Source of the DNA: Lacrimispora saccharolytica
Lineage (GTDB): Bacteria > Bacillota > Clostridia > Lachnospirales > Lachnospiraceae
NCBI GenBank assembly: GCA_021531795.1
Contig: JADYUL010000001.1
Coordinates: 248,001-312,000 of the forward strand
Reading direction: 5' to 3'
Length of the DNA stretch: 64,000 nucleotides
Positions 16,609 through 26,206 of this stretch are shown piece after piece. The translations under genes were made by a program, and so were the position numbers. Each line of letters starts with the position of its first letter. Within the stretch, counting starts at the first letter, position 1. The notes beneath the pieces are model-generated. The model had not been told where the DNA came from and made no database searches. It saw nothing but the letters and a program-made list of their open reading frames with translations.

Positions 16609-18006
16609 ATGAAGAATATGACAATTGAGGCCATAGCGGAGGCCTGCAACGGAACAATTCATAATATAGGGAAGAATGAGGACAAAATTACGGTGTGTGC
16701 AACCTCTGTTGTGATTGATTCCCGTAAGGTTACAAGGGATGGAATATTTATAGCAACAGTAGGTGCCAGAGTGGACGGTCATGATTTCATCCGTCAAATC
16801 TTTGAAAAGGGCGCTCTGGCAGCAGTATGTGAGAAGCTGCCTCAGGACATAGATGACGGAGGATACGGAGTATGTATCCTGGTTGAGGATTCCTTTGTTG
16901 CTCTGAAAAAGATAGCAGCCTACTACAGGCAGCAGCTTGACTGTAAGGTTATCGGAATTACCGGTAGTGTGGGTAAGACCAGCACCAAGGAAATAATCGC
17001 AAGTGTCGTAAGCAAACGGTATGTGACTCATAAGACCCAGGGAAACTTCAATAACGAGGTCGGTGTTCCGCTGACTGTCCTTGAGTGCAGGGAGGATACA
17101 GAGGCCCTGGTGCTTGAGATGGGCATCAATCACTTCGGTGAGATGGACAGACTGTCTAAGATTGGCAGACCCGATGTGATGGTGATTACCAATATCGGTG
17201 AGTGTCATTTGGAATTCTTAGGAGACAGGGACGGCGTACTAAGGGCCAAGACGGAATGTTTTAATAACATGAATCCTGACGGATTGGTGTTCCTTAACGG
17301 AGATGATGATAAGCTTGCCAAGGTGGCTATGGTTCATGGAAGGAAGCCTGTATTCTTTGGACTGTCAGGTAAGAAGGATTATTACGCAACCGATATTGAA
17401 GCTCAGGGACTGCTGGGGATAAAAGCGACTCTTCATTCACAAAAGGGATATGAATTAGCGGTTACGATTCCGATTCCCGGTATGCACATGGTGTATAATG
17501 CTCTGTCAGCACTGGCCATCGGAGATTATCTTGCAATAGACAGAAGCCTGATAGCACAGGGTATTGAAGAGGTGCAGGCACTGGGCGGTCGAAGCAATAT
17601 AATCAGGACTGATAAGTTCACTGTGATAGATGACTGCTATAATGCAAATCCAACATCAATGGAAGCTGCAATCAAGCTTCTTATGCGTGCGGACGGATTA
17701 AGGGTTGCAATACTTGGAGATATGTTTGAACTTGGTGAGGATGAAGCCGCCCTTCATGAGAAAGTAGGAAGAATGGCTGCTTCATCAGACATAGACGTGA
17801 TTATTTTTATCGGCGAATTGTCGCTTAATATGTACAATGGTGCCAAGTCTGTCAGAGATGACGGGGTATATTATTATAAGACTGTGGATGAAGCCCTGGG
17901 TGAACTTAAAGGTATTGTACCCAAGCAGGCATCAGTACTTGTCAAGGCATCTCACAGTATGGGCTTTGACAGGATAGTAGGCCTTCTGACCGGACAGGAT
18001 AAATAA
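16609..18006 (+). CDS. murF: UDP-N-acetylmuramoyl-tripeptide--D-alanyl-D-alanine ligase
   Basis: MurF adds D-Ala-D-Ala to the UDP-MurNAc-tripeptide in the cytoplasm, completing the pentapeptide. The 465 residues contain the Mur ligase P-loop GITGSVGKTSTKE, the central-domain GNFNNEVGVPLTVL and the C-terminal domain with DDCYNANPTSMEAA. The start is uncertain: ATG 16609 is the first ATG after ddl, ATG 16618 is also possible, and neither has a strong ribosome binding site. Expression may depend on translational coupling to ddl. Confidence 0.96.
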   Translation: MKNMTIEAIAEACNGTIHNIGKNEDKITVCATSVVIDSRKVTRDGIFIATVGARVDGHDFIRQIFEKGALAAVCEKLPQDIDDGGYGVCILVEDSFVALKKIAAYYRQQLDCKVIGITGSVGKTSTKEIIASVVSKRYVTHKTQGNFNNEVGVPLTVLECREDTEALVLEMGINHFGEMDRLSKIGRPDVMVITNIGECHLEFLGDRDGVLRAKTECFNNMNPDGLVFLNGDDDKLAKVAMVHGRKPVFFGLSGKKDYYATDIEAQGLLGIKATLHSQKGYELAVTIPIPGMHMVYNALSALAIGDYLAIDRSLIAQGIEEVQALGGRSNIIRTDKFTVIDDCYNANPTSMEAAIKLLMRADGLRVAILGDMFELGEDEAALHEKVGRMAASSDIDVIIFIGELSLNMYNGAKSVRDDGVYYYKTVDEALGELKGIVPKQASVLVKASHSMGFDRIVGLLTGQDK

Positions 18007-18024
18007 ATATAAAGGAGAGATATC

Positions 18025-18960
18025 ATGCTAAGACATTTACTTAATCCTTTGGATTTTACCGTGGAGGAGCTTGATGAGCTTTTCACTCTTGCAGAGGACA
18101 TTGGTAATAATCAGAAAAAGTATGCTCATGTATGCGATGGTAAGACTTTGGCAACATGCTTCTATGAGCCGAGTACAAGAACAAGGTTAAGCTTTGAGGC
18201 GGCTATGTATAATCTTGGAGGTAATGTGCTTGGATTCTCTGAGGCCAGCAGTTCATCCGCTGCCAAGGGAGAGAGCGTAGCAGATACTATAAGAGTGATT
18301 TCCTGCTATGCTGACATCTGCGCCATGAGACATCCCAAGGAGGGCGCAGCCTTCGTTGCTGCAGCACATTCGCACATCCCTGTTATCAATGCAGGTGACG
18401 GTGGACATCAGCATCCTACACAGACACTTACAGACCTGCTTACGATAAGAAATCTTAAAGGAAGGCTGGATGATTTTACCATTGGATTGTGTGGAGATTT
18501 GAAGTTCGGCAGAACCGTACACTCCCTTATTAATGCCTTAAGCAGATATAACAATATCAACTTCATCTTCATATCACCGGAGGAACTTAAAGTTCCCGAT
18601 TATATCATTGAGATGCTGAATGTCAAAGGGATCTCATATAAGCAGGTGATCAACCTCGAGGAGGTGATCGGAGAACTTGATATCCTCTATATGACAAGAG
18701 TACAGAGGGAGCGATTCTTCAACGAAGAGGATTACGTAAGACTCAAGGATTTCTATATTCTTACCAAGGATAAGCTGAATCATGCCAGGAAAGATATGAT
18801 TGTGCTTCATCCCTTGCCCAGAGTAAATGAAATCTCGGTTGAGGTTGACGATGACCCCAGAGCTGCTTACTTTAAGCAGGCACAGTTTGGAGTATACGTC
18901 AGGATGGCACTTATTATGACATTGCTTGGACTGAACGCAGAGGAGGAGAATAATGCTTAA
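18025..18960 (+). CDS. pyrB: Aspartate carbamoyltransferase, catalytic subunit
   Basis: PyrB condenses carbamoyl phosphate (from CarAB) and aspartate to carbamoyl aspartate in pyrimidine synthesis. The 311 residues carry the carbamoyl-phosphate motif [12 protein letters not shown], the [10 protein letters not shown] block and HPLPRVNEI near the C terminus. The AAGGAGAG site precedes the start. The gene overlaps pyrI by 8 bp, so the catalytic and regulatory chains are coupled. It lies 18 nt after murF. Confidence 0.98.
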   Translation: MLRHLLNPLDFTVEELDELFTLAEDIGNNQKKYAHVCDGKTLATCFYEPSTRTRLSFEAAMYNLGGNVLGFSEASSSSAAKGESVADTIRVISCYADICAMRHPKEGAAFVAAAHSHIPVINAGDGGHQHPTQTLTDLLTIRNLKGRLDDFTIGLCGDLKFGRTVHSLINALSRYNNINFIFISPEELKVPDYIIEMLNVKGISYKQVINLEEVIGELDILYMTRVQRERFFNEEDYVRLKDFYILTKDKLNHARKDMIVLHPLPRVNEISVEVDDDPRAAYFKQAQFGVYVRMALIMTLLGLNAEEENNA

Positions 18961-19390
18961 CGTTGGTAAAATCGAAGAGGGCTTTGTTCTTGATCATATT
19001 AAGGCAGGACAGGCACTGACAATATATCATCATCTGGGTCTTGATAAGATGGACTGCACTGTAGCCATGATTATGCATGCAAGATCGGGCAAGATGGGAT
19101 GCAAGGATATTCTTAAGGTTGAATGTGATATCAACAAGCTTGATATGGATGTACTTGCGGTAATAGATACGGGTATTACCGTTAATGTAATTAAGGATGG
19201 AGAGATAGTGGAGAAGAAGGACCTGACTCTTCCTAAGGAGATTAAGGGAGTGTTCGCCTGCAAGAACCCCAGATGTATTACATCCATCGAGCAGGAGCTG
19301 CCACATGTCTTCTTCCTCGCAGACGAGAAAAAGGGTCTGTACAGATGCAGATACTGTGAGGAGAAGTTCGACAAGAGACAGCTTGATTAA
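18953..19390 (+). CDS. pyrI: Aspartate carbamoyltransferase, regulatory subunit
   Basis: PyrI is the nucleotide-sensing chain that makes ATCase respond to CTP and ATP. The 145 residues have the N-terminal allosteric domain ([27 protein letters not shown]) and a C-terminal zinc domain with Cys103, Cys108, Cys132 and Cys135 that contacts PyrB. It is slightly shorter than the enterobacterial protein of about 153 residues. Its presence implies feedback control at the enzyme level. Confidence 0.96.
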   Translation: MLNVGKIEEGFVLDHIKAGQALTIYHHLGLDKMDCTVAMIMHARSGKMGCKDILKVECDINKLDMDVLAVIDTGITVNVIKDGEIVEKKDLTLPKEIKGVFACKNPRCITSIEQELPHVFFLADEKKGLYRCRYCEEKFDKRQLD

Positions 19391-19432
19391 GTTAACTACC
19401 CCTGTATGAAGGGGATTAGAAGGGAGATATAT

Positions 19433-21037
19433 ATGAAGAAACAATCAACTTTGATTGCAGGAGTAATCTTCGTGGTTATGGTTGCAGTCATAATAATCTG
19501 TAATGCATCAGGTGTTGCTTTTGCAAGTACCTTCTGGGCATTGGTTCCACCGTTGGTTGCAATCGTACTTGCACTGATTACCAAGGAGGCGTATTCATCA
19601 CTGTTTATAGGAATTGTTCTCGGTGCACTTATGAACAGTCAGTGCTCATTCATGGGTACTGTTGACAATGTTGCCATCAATGGTCTTTCAACATCGGTTT
19701 CTGACAATGCCGGTATATTCTTATTCCTTGTATTCCTTGGAATAGTAGTTGCCCTTGTCAACAAGTCAGGTGCTTCAAGAGCCTTCGGTGTATGGGCACA
19801 GACACATATCAAGACCAGGACAGGCGCCATGCTTGCCACCTTTTTTCTCGGTGTCCTAATCTTCATCGATGACTATTTCAACTGTCTGACAGTAGGTTCC
19901 GTTATGAGTCCTGTTACCGATGCCAAGAAGGTGAGCAGGGTTAAGCTTGCATATCTTATTGACGCGACAGCAGCACCCATCTGTATGATCGCACCGATTT
20001 CAAGCTGGGCAGCAGCAGTATCGGGCTGTGTGGAGAGCGAGACCTATTCGGGAATCGAGCTTTTCGTTCGCGCAATTCCATACAACTTCTATTCAATACT
20101 GACTCTGGTATTCGTTATCACCCTTGCCATTCTTAACTTTGATTATGGCAAAATGGCTCAGTTTGAGATTAAGGCTAAAGAGGGAGACCTTGGTGCACTT
20201 AAGCTTTCGGATGAGGAGGAGAGAACACTTCGCGTGGATGGTCCCGACTCACCTGCACACGGTAAGCTTATTGACCTTATCATTCCCATTGTCCTTCTGA
20301 TCGCCTGCTGCGTATGGGGACTTCTCTACAACGGATATCAGTCAATCGGAGAGGGCTCTGTAATTGATGCGTTCTCATCGACCGATGCATATGTGGGACT
20401 TCCCTGGGGAAGTATAATTGCACTTATTCTTATTATTCTTTATCTGGTAACAAGGAAGGTAATTTCCTTCGAGGATGCAATGGAATGTGTACCCAAGGGC
20501 TTCATTGCAATGGTTCCTGCCATTACAATCCTTACTCTTGCAACATCACTTAAGAGTATGACCAATGCACTTGATGCATCAGGCTTTGTATACGGGGTTA
20601 TGAGCAACGCATCTGCTCTTCAGTGGATATTACCGGCGCTCGTATTCGTGGTTGCGTGCCTGGTTGCATTTGCAACAGGAACCTCATGGGGAACCTTCGG
20701 TATTCTTATTCCAATAGTATCTGCGATTTTCCCGGAGACAAGCTCACTGTTCTTCGTTGGAATCTCAGCATGTCTTGCAGGAGCTGTTTGCGGTGACCAC
20801 TGCTCACCCATCTCTGATACCACAATCATGAGTAGTGCGGGTGCACACTGTAACCACATCAATCACGTGGAGACACAGCTTCCTTATGCGATTACCGTAG
20901 CAGTTATTTCTTTCGTATGTTACATCCTTGCCGGACTTCTTAATATGGCTAACCTTACCTGGGTGTCAGTGCCGGTTGGAGTTGTACTTGTAATCGCTAC
21001 ACTTCTTGTAATTAAGAAAAAGGTTAAGAGCGCTTAA
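19433..21037 (+). CDS. NhaC-family Na+/H+ antiporter
   Basis: A 534-residue polytopic membrane protein with about 11-12 hydrophobic segments. The motifs FATGTSWGTFGILIPI, GDHCSPISDTTIMSSAG and the preceding TKEAYSSLFIGIVLGAL are typical of NhaC/YheL-type antiporters. The ion is inferred from family; related proteins also exchange organic anions or amino acids. The ATG at 19433 is preferred over an in-frame ATG at 19406 because AGAAGGGAG lies just before it. It is followed by folC after 3 nt, so the two are cotranscribed, although the functions are unrelated. Confidence 0.9.
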   Translation: MKKQSTLIAGVIFVVMVAVIIICNASGVAFASTFWALVPPLVAIVLALITKEAYSSLFIGIVLGALMNSQCSFMGTVDNVAINGLSTSVSDNAGIFLFLVFLGIVVALVNKSGASRAFGVWAQTHIKTRTGAMLATFFLGVLIFIDDYFNCLTVGSVMSPVTDAKKVSRVKLAYLIDATAAPICMIAPISSWAAAVSGCVESETYSGIELFVRAIPYNFYSILTLVFVITLAILNFDYGKMAQFEIKAKEGDLGALKLSDEEERTLRVDGPDSPAHGKLIDLIIPIVLLIACCVWGLLYNGYQSIGEGSVIDAFSSTDAYVGLPWGSIIALILIILYLVTRKVISFEDAMECVPKGFIAMVPAITILTLATSLKSMTNALDASGFVYGVMSNASALQWILPALVFVVACLVAFATGTSWGTFGILIPIVSAIFPETSSLFFVGISACLAGAVCGDHCSPISDTTIMSSAGAHCNHINHVETQLPYAITVAVISFVCYILAGLLNMANLTWVSVPVGVVLVIATLLVIKKKVKSA

Positions 21038-21040
21038 TCA

Positions 21041-22360
21041 ATGAATTATGACGAAGCTATAGAGTATATTGAGGAATGCGGTAAGTCAGGCATTGTGCCG
21101 GGACTTGATTCCATAAGAGAGTTGTTAAGGAGACTTGGGAATCCCCAGGACAAATTAAGGTTTATCCATATAGCCGGGACTAACGGCAAAGGCTCAACGC
21201 TTGCTACCCTTTCATCAATACTCAGAGAAAGCAAAATAAAGGTCGGGATGTATATCAGTCCCACAATATGTGATTATCTTGAACGATTCAGGATAGGTGG
21301 AAGGAATCTTGGCAGAAAGGATTTTTGTAAATATCTGGAGGTTGTCAGGGAAGCGGCTGATTCAATGACAGCGGAAGGGATGCCTGCTCCTACGGCCTTC
21401 GAGATTGAGACGGCACTAAGCTTTTTGGCCTTCCTTGATAAGAAGGTGGATATTGTCCTTCTTGAATGCGGCATGGGTGGACTGATGGATGCAACTAATG
21501 TGATAGACAGTGCACTCATATCGGTTTTTGCCCATATAGATATGGATCATGAGGCATTCCTTGGACCGGATCTTAAGAGTATCGCTGAGAACAAGGCAGG
21601 GATAATAAAGCCCGGTACATGCGTTGTCAGTACGGTTCAGTACGATGAGGTAACAAAGGTGCTTCAAAGAAAGGCTGAGGAATCCGGCGCAGAATATATT
21701 ATTCTTAAAACCGGTGATATAGATAAGGTTAAGACCTCTGTTAAGGGCACAGTCTTTGAACTTGAGCATAAGAAGTATAAGACTTCACTTATCGGCAGAC
21801 ATCAGGCAGGGAATGCAGCAACTGCAATTAAGGTTACAGAGGTGCTTAACGGTCTGATTAAAGCTAATGATTCAAGAGTGTCAGGCTTAAAATACATAGG
21901 AGAAGGTGCGGTATCAAGAGGTTTGGTTAATACTGTCTGGCAAGCACGTCTTGATATCTTAAGTAAGAAACCGTTAATCGTAATTGACGGAGCTCACAAT
22001 ATTGATGCGGCGAACCGGCTAAAGGAAACAGTCAAAGAGGTCTGGCCCAATAAAAGAATCGTCCTGATCTTAGGCATGTTCAGGGACAAGGCAGTGGATG
22101 AGGTCATATCAATATTGTGTGAGGACGTATTCATGGTTCTGACTGTTGCAACACCTGATAGCAGCAGGGCTCTTCCGTCTGTGGAACTTGCCGGAAGGGT
22201 AAGAAATGTCAATGAGAGGGTGTCAGCCACAGATTCCGTGGAGGAAGCCCTGGAGATAGCCACACTTATGGCGGATGAGGATACTCTGATACTGGCTACA
22301 GGCTCGCTTGCCTATCTCGGACGTGTGATAAGTGTTATAAATCGAACTTATAACAAGTGA
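21041..22360 (+). CDS. folC: Folylpolyglutamate synthase / dihydrofolate synthase
   Basis: FolC adds glutamate to dihydropteroate and extends the polyglutamate tail of folates. The 439-residue Mur-ligase-like protein has the P-loop HIAGTNGKGSTLATL, MYISPTICDYLERFRI (a variant of the usual SPHL motif, here SPTI), LLECGMGGLMDATNV and the C-terminal VIDGAHNIDAANRL. The start is 3 nt after the antiporter stop with a weak AAGAG ribosome site, so coupling is likely. It opens a stretch of folate genes interrupted by an ECF transporter. Confidence 0.95.
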   Translation: MNYDEAIEYIEECGKSGIVPGLDSIRELLRRLGNPQDKLRFIHIAGTNGKGSTLATLSSILRESKIKVGMYISPTICDYLERFRIGGRNLGRKDFCKYLEVVREAADSMTAEGMPAPTAFEIETALSFLAFLDKKVDIVLLECGMGGLMDATNVIDSALISVFAHIDMDHEAFLGPDLKSIAENKAGIIKPGTCVVSTVQYDEVTKVLQRKAEESGAEYIILKTGDIDKVKTSVKGTVFELEHKKYKTSLIGRHQAGNAATAIKVTEVLNGLIKANDSRVSGLKYIGEGAVSRGLVNTVWQARLDILSKKPLIVIDGAHNIDAANRLKETVKEVWPNKRIVLILGMFRDKAVDEVISILCEDVFMVLTVATPDSSRALPSVELAGRVRNVNERVSATDSVEEALEIATLMADEDTLILATGSLAYLGRVISVINRTYNK

Positions 22361-22447
22361 TAATAAATACATTGTTGCTAATTACCCGGAATGTGTGGTA
22401 AATATATACATGTGAGGAATTAACGCTATTGGCGAAAGGAGTAATAA

Positions 22448-22999
22448 ATGAAAAAATTATCAGTAAAGACTATAGTTGCAACAGGTATCGGTGCTGCGCT
22501 TTTCTTCGTGCTCGGAAGATTCGTAGCAATCCCCAGTGGAGTACCGGATACCAATATTTCGGTTCAGTACGGATTACTTGGCTTTATCGCCACAGTTTTC
22601 GGACCTGTCGCAGGTCTTCTTGCAGGACTTATCGGACATTTCTTTATCGACTTCAGCTTTGGCTGGGGCGTATGGTGGAGCTGGGTTATTACATCAGCCT
22701 TCGTAGGTCTTGCTACAGGTCTTATCACATCCAAGCTTAAGGTTGACGAGGGTGAGTTTGCAGGTAAGGATATTGTATGGTTCATTATATCGAGTGTAAT
22801 TGTACACTTTGTTGCATGGGGTCTTGTAGCACCCGTTCTCGATATCCTGATCTACTCAGAGCCTGCTAACAAGGTATTCCTTCAGGGACTTGTAAGTGCG
22901 GGAGTTAACAGCATCACAACTGCTATCGTTGGTACACTTCTTTGTGTGGCATATGCTCACACAATTCCTAAGAAGGGCTCTTTGAAGGAAGAAGACTAA
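22448..22999 (+). CDS. ECF transporter S component (UPF0397-type)
   Basis: A 183-residue membrane protein with about five to six hydrophobic helices, starting KKLSVKTIVATGIGAALFF and containing FGPVAGLLAGLIGHFFIDF and WWSWVITSAFVGLATGL. This pattern fits the UPF0397 group of substrate-binding (S) components, small membrane proteins that capture a vitamin or precursor and dock on an EcfAA'T energy module. That module follows directly (ATPase and EcfT). The substrate is not established. Setting among folC, folE and folB-folK hints at a folate-related compound, which is inference only. The start has AAAGGAG. A terminator after the stop separates it from the ATPase gene. Confidence 0.85.
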   Translation: MKKLSVKTIVATGIGAALFFVLGRFVAIPSGVPDTNISVQYGLLGFIATVFGPVAGLLAGLIGHFFIDFSFGWGVWWSWVITSAFVGLATGLITSKLKVDEGEFAGKDIVWFIISSVIVHFVAWGLVAPVLDILIYSEPANKVFLQGLVSAGVNSITTAIVGTLLCVAYAHTIPKKGSLKEED

Positions 23000-23010
23000 T
23001 ATCAAATATT

Positions 23011-23036
23011 AAGGCGGGTATATCCCGCCTTTTTTG
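23011..23036 (+). terminator. Intrinsic terminator between the S component and ATPase genes
   Basis: AAGGCGGG (23011-23018) and CCCGCCTT (23024-23031) pair around TATAT, followed by TTTTTTG. No promoter is visible in the 16 nt before the ATPase ATG, so downstream genes probably rely on read-through, giving more S component than energy module. Confidence 0.9.
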
Positions 23037-23052
23037 TGGTTAAGGGATAATA

Positions 23053-24777
23053 ATGGAAGAATTACTCAAGTTCGAAAACTTTACATTTCAATACAATGCT
23101 CAGACCAAGCCAACTCTGATCGACATTAATCTAACAGTTCACAAGGGCGAGAAGATTCTTATCGCAGGTCCTTCAGGCTGTGGCAAGTCGACTCTGATCC
23201 ACTGCATCAACGGCCTCATTCCCTTTTCATATAAGGGGGAAAATCGCGGGCGACTGACTATAAAGGGCAAGGACACCAACAAGATGAGTCTCTTCGAGAT
23301 ATCTAAAAGTGTCGGAACCGTTCTTCAGGACAGCGATGCCCAGTTTGTCGGAATGACGGTTGCCGAGGATATAGCATTTGCACTGGAAAACGACTGCGTG
23401 GGTGAGCCTAAGCTTCATGATACAGTGAATGAGGTGGCAGGGCTTGTCAATGTTGATAAGCTGCTTGACCATGCACCAACAGAACTGTCGGGCGGTCAGA
23501 AGCAGAGAGTCTCCGTTGCGGGAGTTATGGTCGATGATGTTGAACTGCTTTTGTTTGATGAACCGCTTGCCAATCTTGATCCTGCTACAGGCAAGCAGGC
23601 AGTGGAGCTTATTGATAATGTAGGTAAGAGAACCGGGGCTGCGGTAATCATAGTTGAACACAGATTAGAGGATGTTCTCTATAAGGATGTTGACAGAATC
23701 GTGCTCATGTATGAAGGCAGGATAATCAGAGACTGCACACCGGATGAACTGCTCTCGGAGTCTGCTCTTAAGGAGCATGGTATCAGGGAACCTCTTTATA
23801 TTACGGCACTTAAATATTCCAACGTAAATATTACCCCGGATATGAAGCCGGGACATATAGATACCATTCGCCTGTCTGACAGTGATATGAAGAAGGTGTT
23901 TGATTTCTATGAGTCAATAGAGGAGCCAAAGGAGAGAGGCACAAGGGATAAGCTGCTTGAGGTTAGTGATATAACCTTTGCATATAAAGAGGGCCATAGT
24001 CCTGTTCTTAAGAATATAAACCTTTGTATAGACAGGGGAGAGATGGTTGCCATTGTCGGAACCAACGGTGCCGGTAAGTCCACCTTTTCCAAGGTGATTT
24101 GTGGCTTTGAGCCCGGATATGAGGGTAAGATTACCTTTGCCGGAGAGGACTTTGATTCACTCAGCATCAAGGAGAGGGCAGAGCATATAGGCTTTGTGCT
24201 TCAGAACCCCAATCAGATGATAAGCAAGGTCATGATCATGGATGAGGTTGCAATGGGACTTAGGCTAAGAGGCGCATCCGAGGAAGAGATTGCGACTAAG
24301 ACCGAGCAGGCACTTAAGATCTGCGGTCTCTGGAAATTCCGCAACTGGCCTATATCTGCGCTAAGCTTCGGACAGAAGAAGAGGGTGACCATCGCATCTA
24401 TTCTGACTCTTGAACCTGAGATGATAATCTTAGATGAGCCTACAGCAGGTCAGGATTACAGACACTATACGGAAATAATGGATTTCCTTAAGGAGATAAA
24501 CGAGAAGGGTGTAACAGTGCTTATGATCACCCACGATATGCATCTCATGCTTGAGTATGCCGAAAGGGCAGTAGTTTTCTCTGACGGAAGAATTATTGCA
24601 GATGATACCTGTGCATCAATAATCACCAATCCGGATATCGTGAGGGAGGCAAACCTTAAGGAAACTTCCCTGTATGAGCTTGCCAAGGATTGCAAAATTG
24701 AGGATGGTACGGGCTTTGTCAGACGATTTATTGATTATGAGCGAACTGTGGTAAATGTTAAAGAAAGGGAGGCCTGA
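23053..24777 (+). CDS. ECF transporter ATPase, two ABC domains in one chain
   Basis: 574 residues hold two full ABC ATPase domains, equivalent to EcfA and EcfA' fused. Domain 1 has Walker A AGPSGCGKSTL, signature LSGGQKQRVSVAG and Walker B LLLFDEPLANLD. Domain 2 has Walker A GTNGAGKSTF, signature LSFGQKKRVTIAS (LSFGQ, slightly off the LSGGQ consensus) and Walker B MIILDEPTAGQD. Both keep the catalytic glutamate and the switch histidine (VEHRLED and ITHDMH). It powers uptake through EcfT and the S component. YkoD-like double ATPases have the same arrangement. The gene is followed 5 nt later by ecfT. Confidence 0.95.
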   Translation: MEELLKFENFTFQYNAQTKPTLIDINLTVHKGEKILIAGPSGCGKSTLIHCINGLIPFSYKGENRGRLTIKGKDTNKMSLFEISKSVGTVLQDSDAQFVGMTVAEDIAFALENDCVGEPKLHDTVNEVAGLVNVDKLLDHAPTELSGGQKQRVSVAGVMVDDVELLLFDEPLANLDPATGKQAVELIDNVGKRTGAAVIIVEHRLEDVLYKDVDRIVLMYEGRIIRDCTPDELLSESALKEHGIREPLYITALKYSNVNITPDMKPGHIDTIRLSDSDMKKVFDFYESIEEPKERGTRDKLLEVSDITFAYKEGHSPVLKNINLCIDRGEMVAIVGTNGAGKSTFSKVICGFEPGYEGKITFAGEDFDSLSIKERAEHIGFVLQNPNQMISKVMIMDEVAMGLRLRGASEEEIATKTEQALKICGLWKFRNWPISALSFGQKKRVTIASILTLEPEMIILDEPTAGQDYRHYTEIMDFLKEINEKGVTVLMITHDMHLMLEYAERAVVFSDGRIIADDTCASIITNPDIVREANLKETSLYELAKDCKIEDGTGFVRRFIDYERTVVNVKEREA

Positions 24778-24782
24778 ATAAT

Positions 24783-25616
24783 ATGAACAATCTGTTTAAT
24801 TATATAGACAGGCCATCGCCTATCCACCGTCTGACAGGAGCCACAAAGTTTGTGTGCTTAATGCTTTGGAGTGCGGCGGCCATGAGTACCTATGATACGA
24901 GATTCCTCGCAATACTGGGAGCTGCATCGCTTGTGATGTTTAAGGTAAGCAGGATAAAATATAAGGACGTATCCTTCTTACTTAGTTTTACCTTCGTATT
25001 CTTAATCATGAACAATATTCTTGTATATCTCTTCAGCCCCCTTCACGGCTGTGAGATATACAATTCCACAACCTATCTGCTCCCCTACACGGGTCATTTC
25101 GCGCCCACTGCAGAGCAATTGTTTTACCACCTGAATTATTTCCTTAAGTATCTGGCTACGATACCGATCGTGCTTCTGTTCGTCTGCACGACGAACCCGA
25201 GTGAATTCGCTTCCTCGCTAAATAAGATAGGAGTCAAATACTCGGTGGCATATTCCGTATCGCTGGCGCTTCGGTACATTCCGGATGTCCAGAGACAGTA
25301 TCATGAGATAAGTCAGGCAAGTCAGGCTCGTGGAATTGAGATGAGCAGGAAGACCAATATCGTTAACAGGTTAAAAAGTGCGTCAACTATATTAATACCC
25401 TTAATCCTTACCAGTATGGACAGAATCGAGGTTATCTCCAATGCCATGGAACTGAGGGGATTCGGCAAAAGAGACAAAAGAACCTGGTATATGGCACATC
25501 CATTTAGGCGTCCGGATATTGTATGTATGATTGTGTGTGCTATACTTGTAGTTATAGCGATCGCATTAAATATCATAAACGGTTCGAGATTCTACAATCC
25601 GTTTATGCAGATTTAA
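24783..25616 (+). CDS. ecfT: ECF transporter transmembrane component EcfT
   Basis: A 277-residue membrane protein with about five helices and a cytoplasmic region between residues 170 and 240. That region carries the two family-specific coupling motifs, SQARGIEMS and [10 protein letters not shown] (the 'A-R-G' signatures), which touch the two ATPases. It completes the energy module with the preceding ATPase. folE starts 24 nt downstream, so transporter and folate genes share a transcript. Confidence 0.93.
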   Translation: MNNLFNYIDRPSPIHRLTGATKFVCLMLWSAAAMSTYDTRFLAILGAASLVMFKVSRIKYKDVSFLLSFTFVFLIMNNILVYLFSPLHGCEIYNSTTYLLPYTGHFAPTAEQLFYHLNYFLKYLATIPIVLLFVCTTNPSEFASSLNKIGVKYSVAYSVSLALRYIPDVQRQYHEISQASQARGIEMSRKTNIVNRLKSASTILIPLILTSMDRIEVISNAMELRGFGKRDKRTWYMAHPFRRPDIVCMIVCAILVVIAIALNIINGSRFYNPFMQI

Positions 25617-25639
25617 GTACAACGGAAAGAAGTGATATT

Positions 25640-26206
25640 ATGATAGATAAGGATAAGGTAAAAACTGCGGTGAACTTACTGCTTGAAGCCATCGGGGAGG
25701 ATACGACCAGAGAAGGTCTTATAGATACACCCGACAGAATCAGCAGGATGTATGAGGAAATCTTTGGAGGCTTAGATATGGATCCCAAGGAGATTCTCTC
25801 AAAAAGATTCACCGTTAAGGACAGTGAGATGGTGGTTGAAAGGGACATAACCTTTTATTCCATGTGCGAACATCATCTGCTGCCGTTTTATGGCAAGGCA
25901 CATGTCGCCTATGTGCCGGATGGCGAAGTTCTGGGCTTAAGCAAGCTTGCAAGAATTGTTGAGGTATATGCCAGAAGACCTCAGTTGCAGGAGAGAATGA
26001 CGAATCAGATAGCTGATGCGATTTTTAAGGAACTGAAGCCTAAGGGGGTTATGGTTATGCTTGAGGCGGAGCATATGTGTATGACCATGAGAGGTATTAA
26101 AAAGCCGGGTTCGTCTACGGTGACGGTGGCAACCAGGGGCTCATTCGTGGACAATGAGAGTCTGCAGAGTACCTTCTATGGGAGAGTGAGGAATTTCAGA
26201 TTATGA
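25640..26206 (+). CDS. folE: GTP cyclohydrolase I
   Basis: FolE converts GTP to dihydroneopterin triphosphate, the first step of folate synthesis. The 188-residue protein shows the zinc/catalytic motif [38 protein letters not shown] and the third zinc cysteine in [14 protein letters not shown]. The ATG at 25640 is used because AAAGAAGTG precedes it and upstream in-frame codons would lie inside ecfT. It overlaps the next gene by 4 bp (ATGA). Confidence 0.97.
   Translation: MIDKDKVKTAVNLLLEAIGEDTTREGLIDTPDRISRMYEEIFGGLDMDPKEILSKRFTVKDSEMVVERDITFYSMCEHHLLPFYGKAHVAYVPDGEVLGLSKLARIVEVYARRPQLQERMTNQIADAIFKELKPKGVMVMLEAEHMCMTMRGIKKPGSSTVTVATRGSFVDNESLQSTFYGRVRNFRL

Noticed and set aside
16237..17208. 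Minus-strand open frame of about 323 codons across ddl and murF
   Set aside because: Opposite two confident enzymes, no promoter or ribosome site, Cys/His/Leu-rich shadow composition.
22361..22447. Folate (THF) riboswitch before the ECF S-component gene
   Set aside because: The 87-nt gap does not show the conserved THF riboswitch core and lacks a terminator or sequestering stem.
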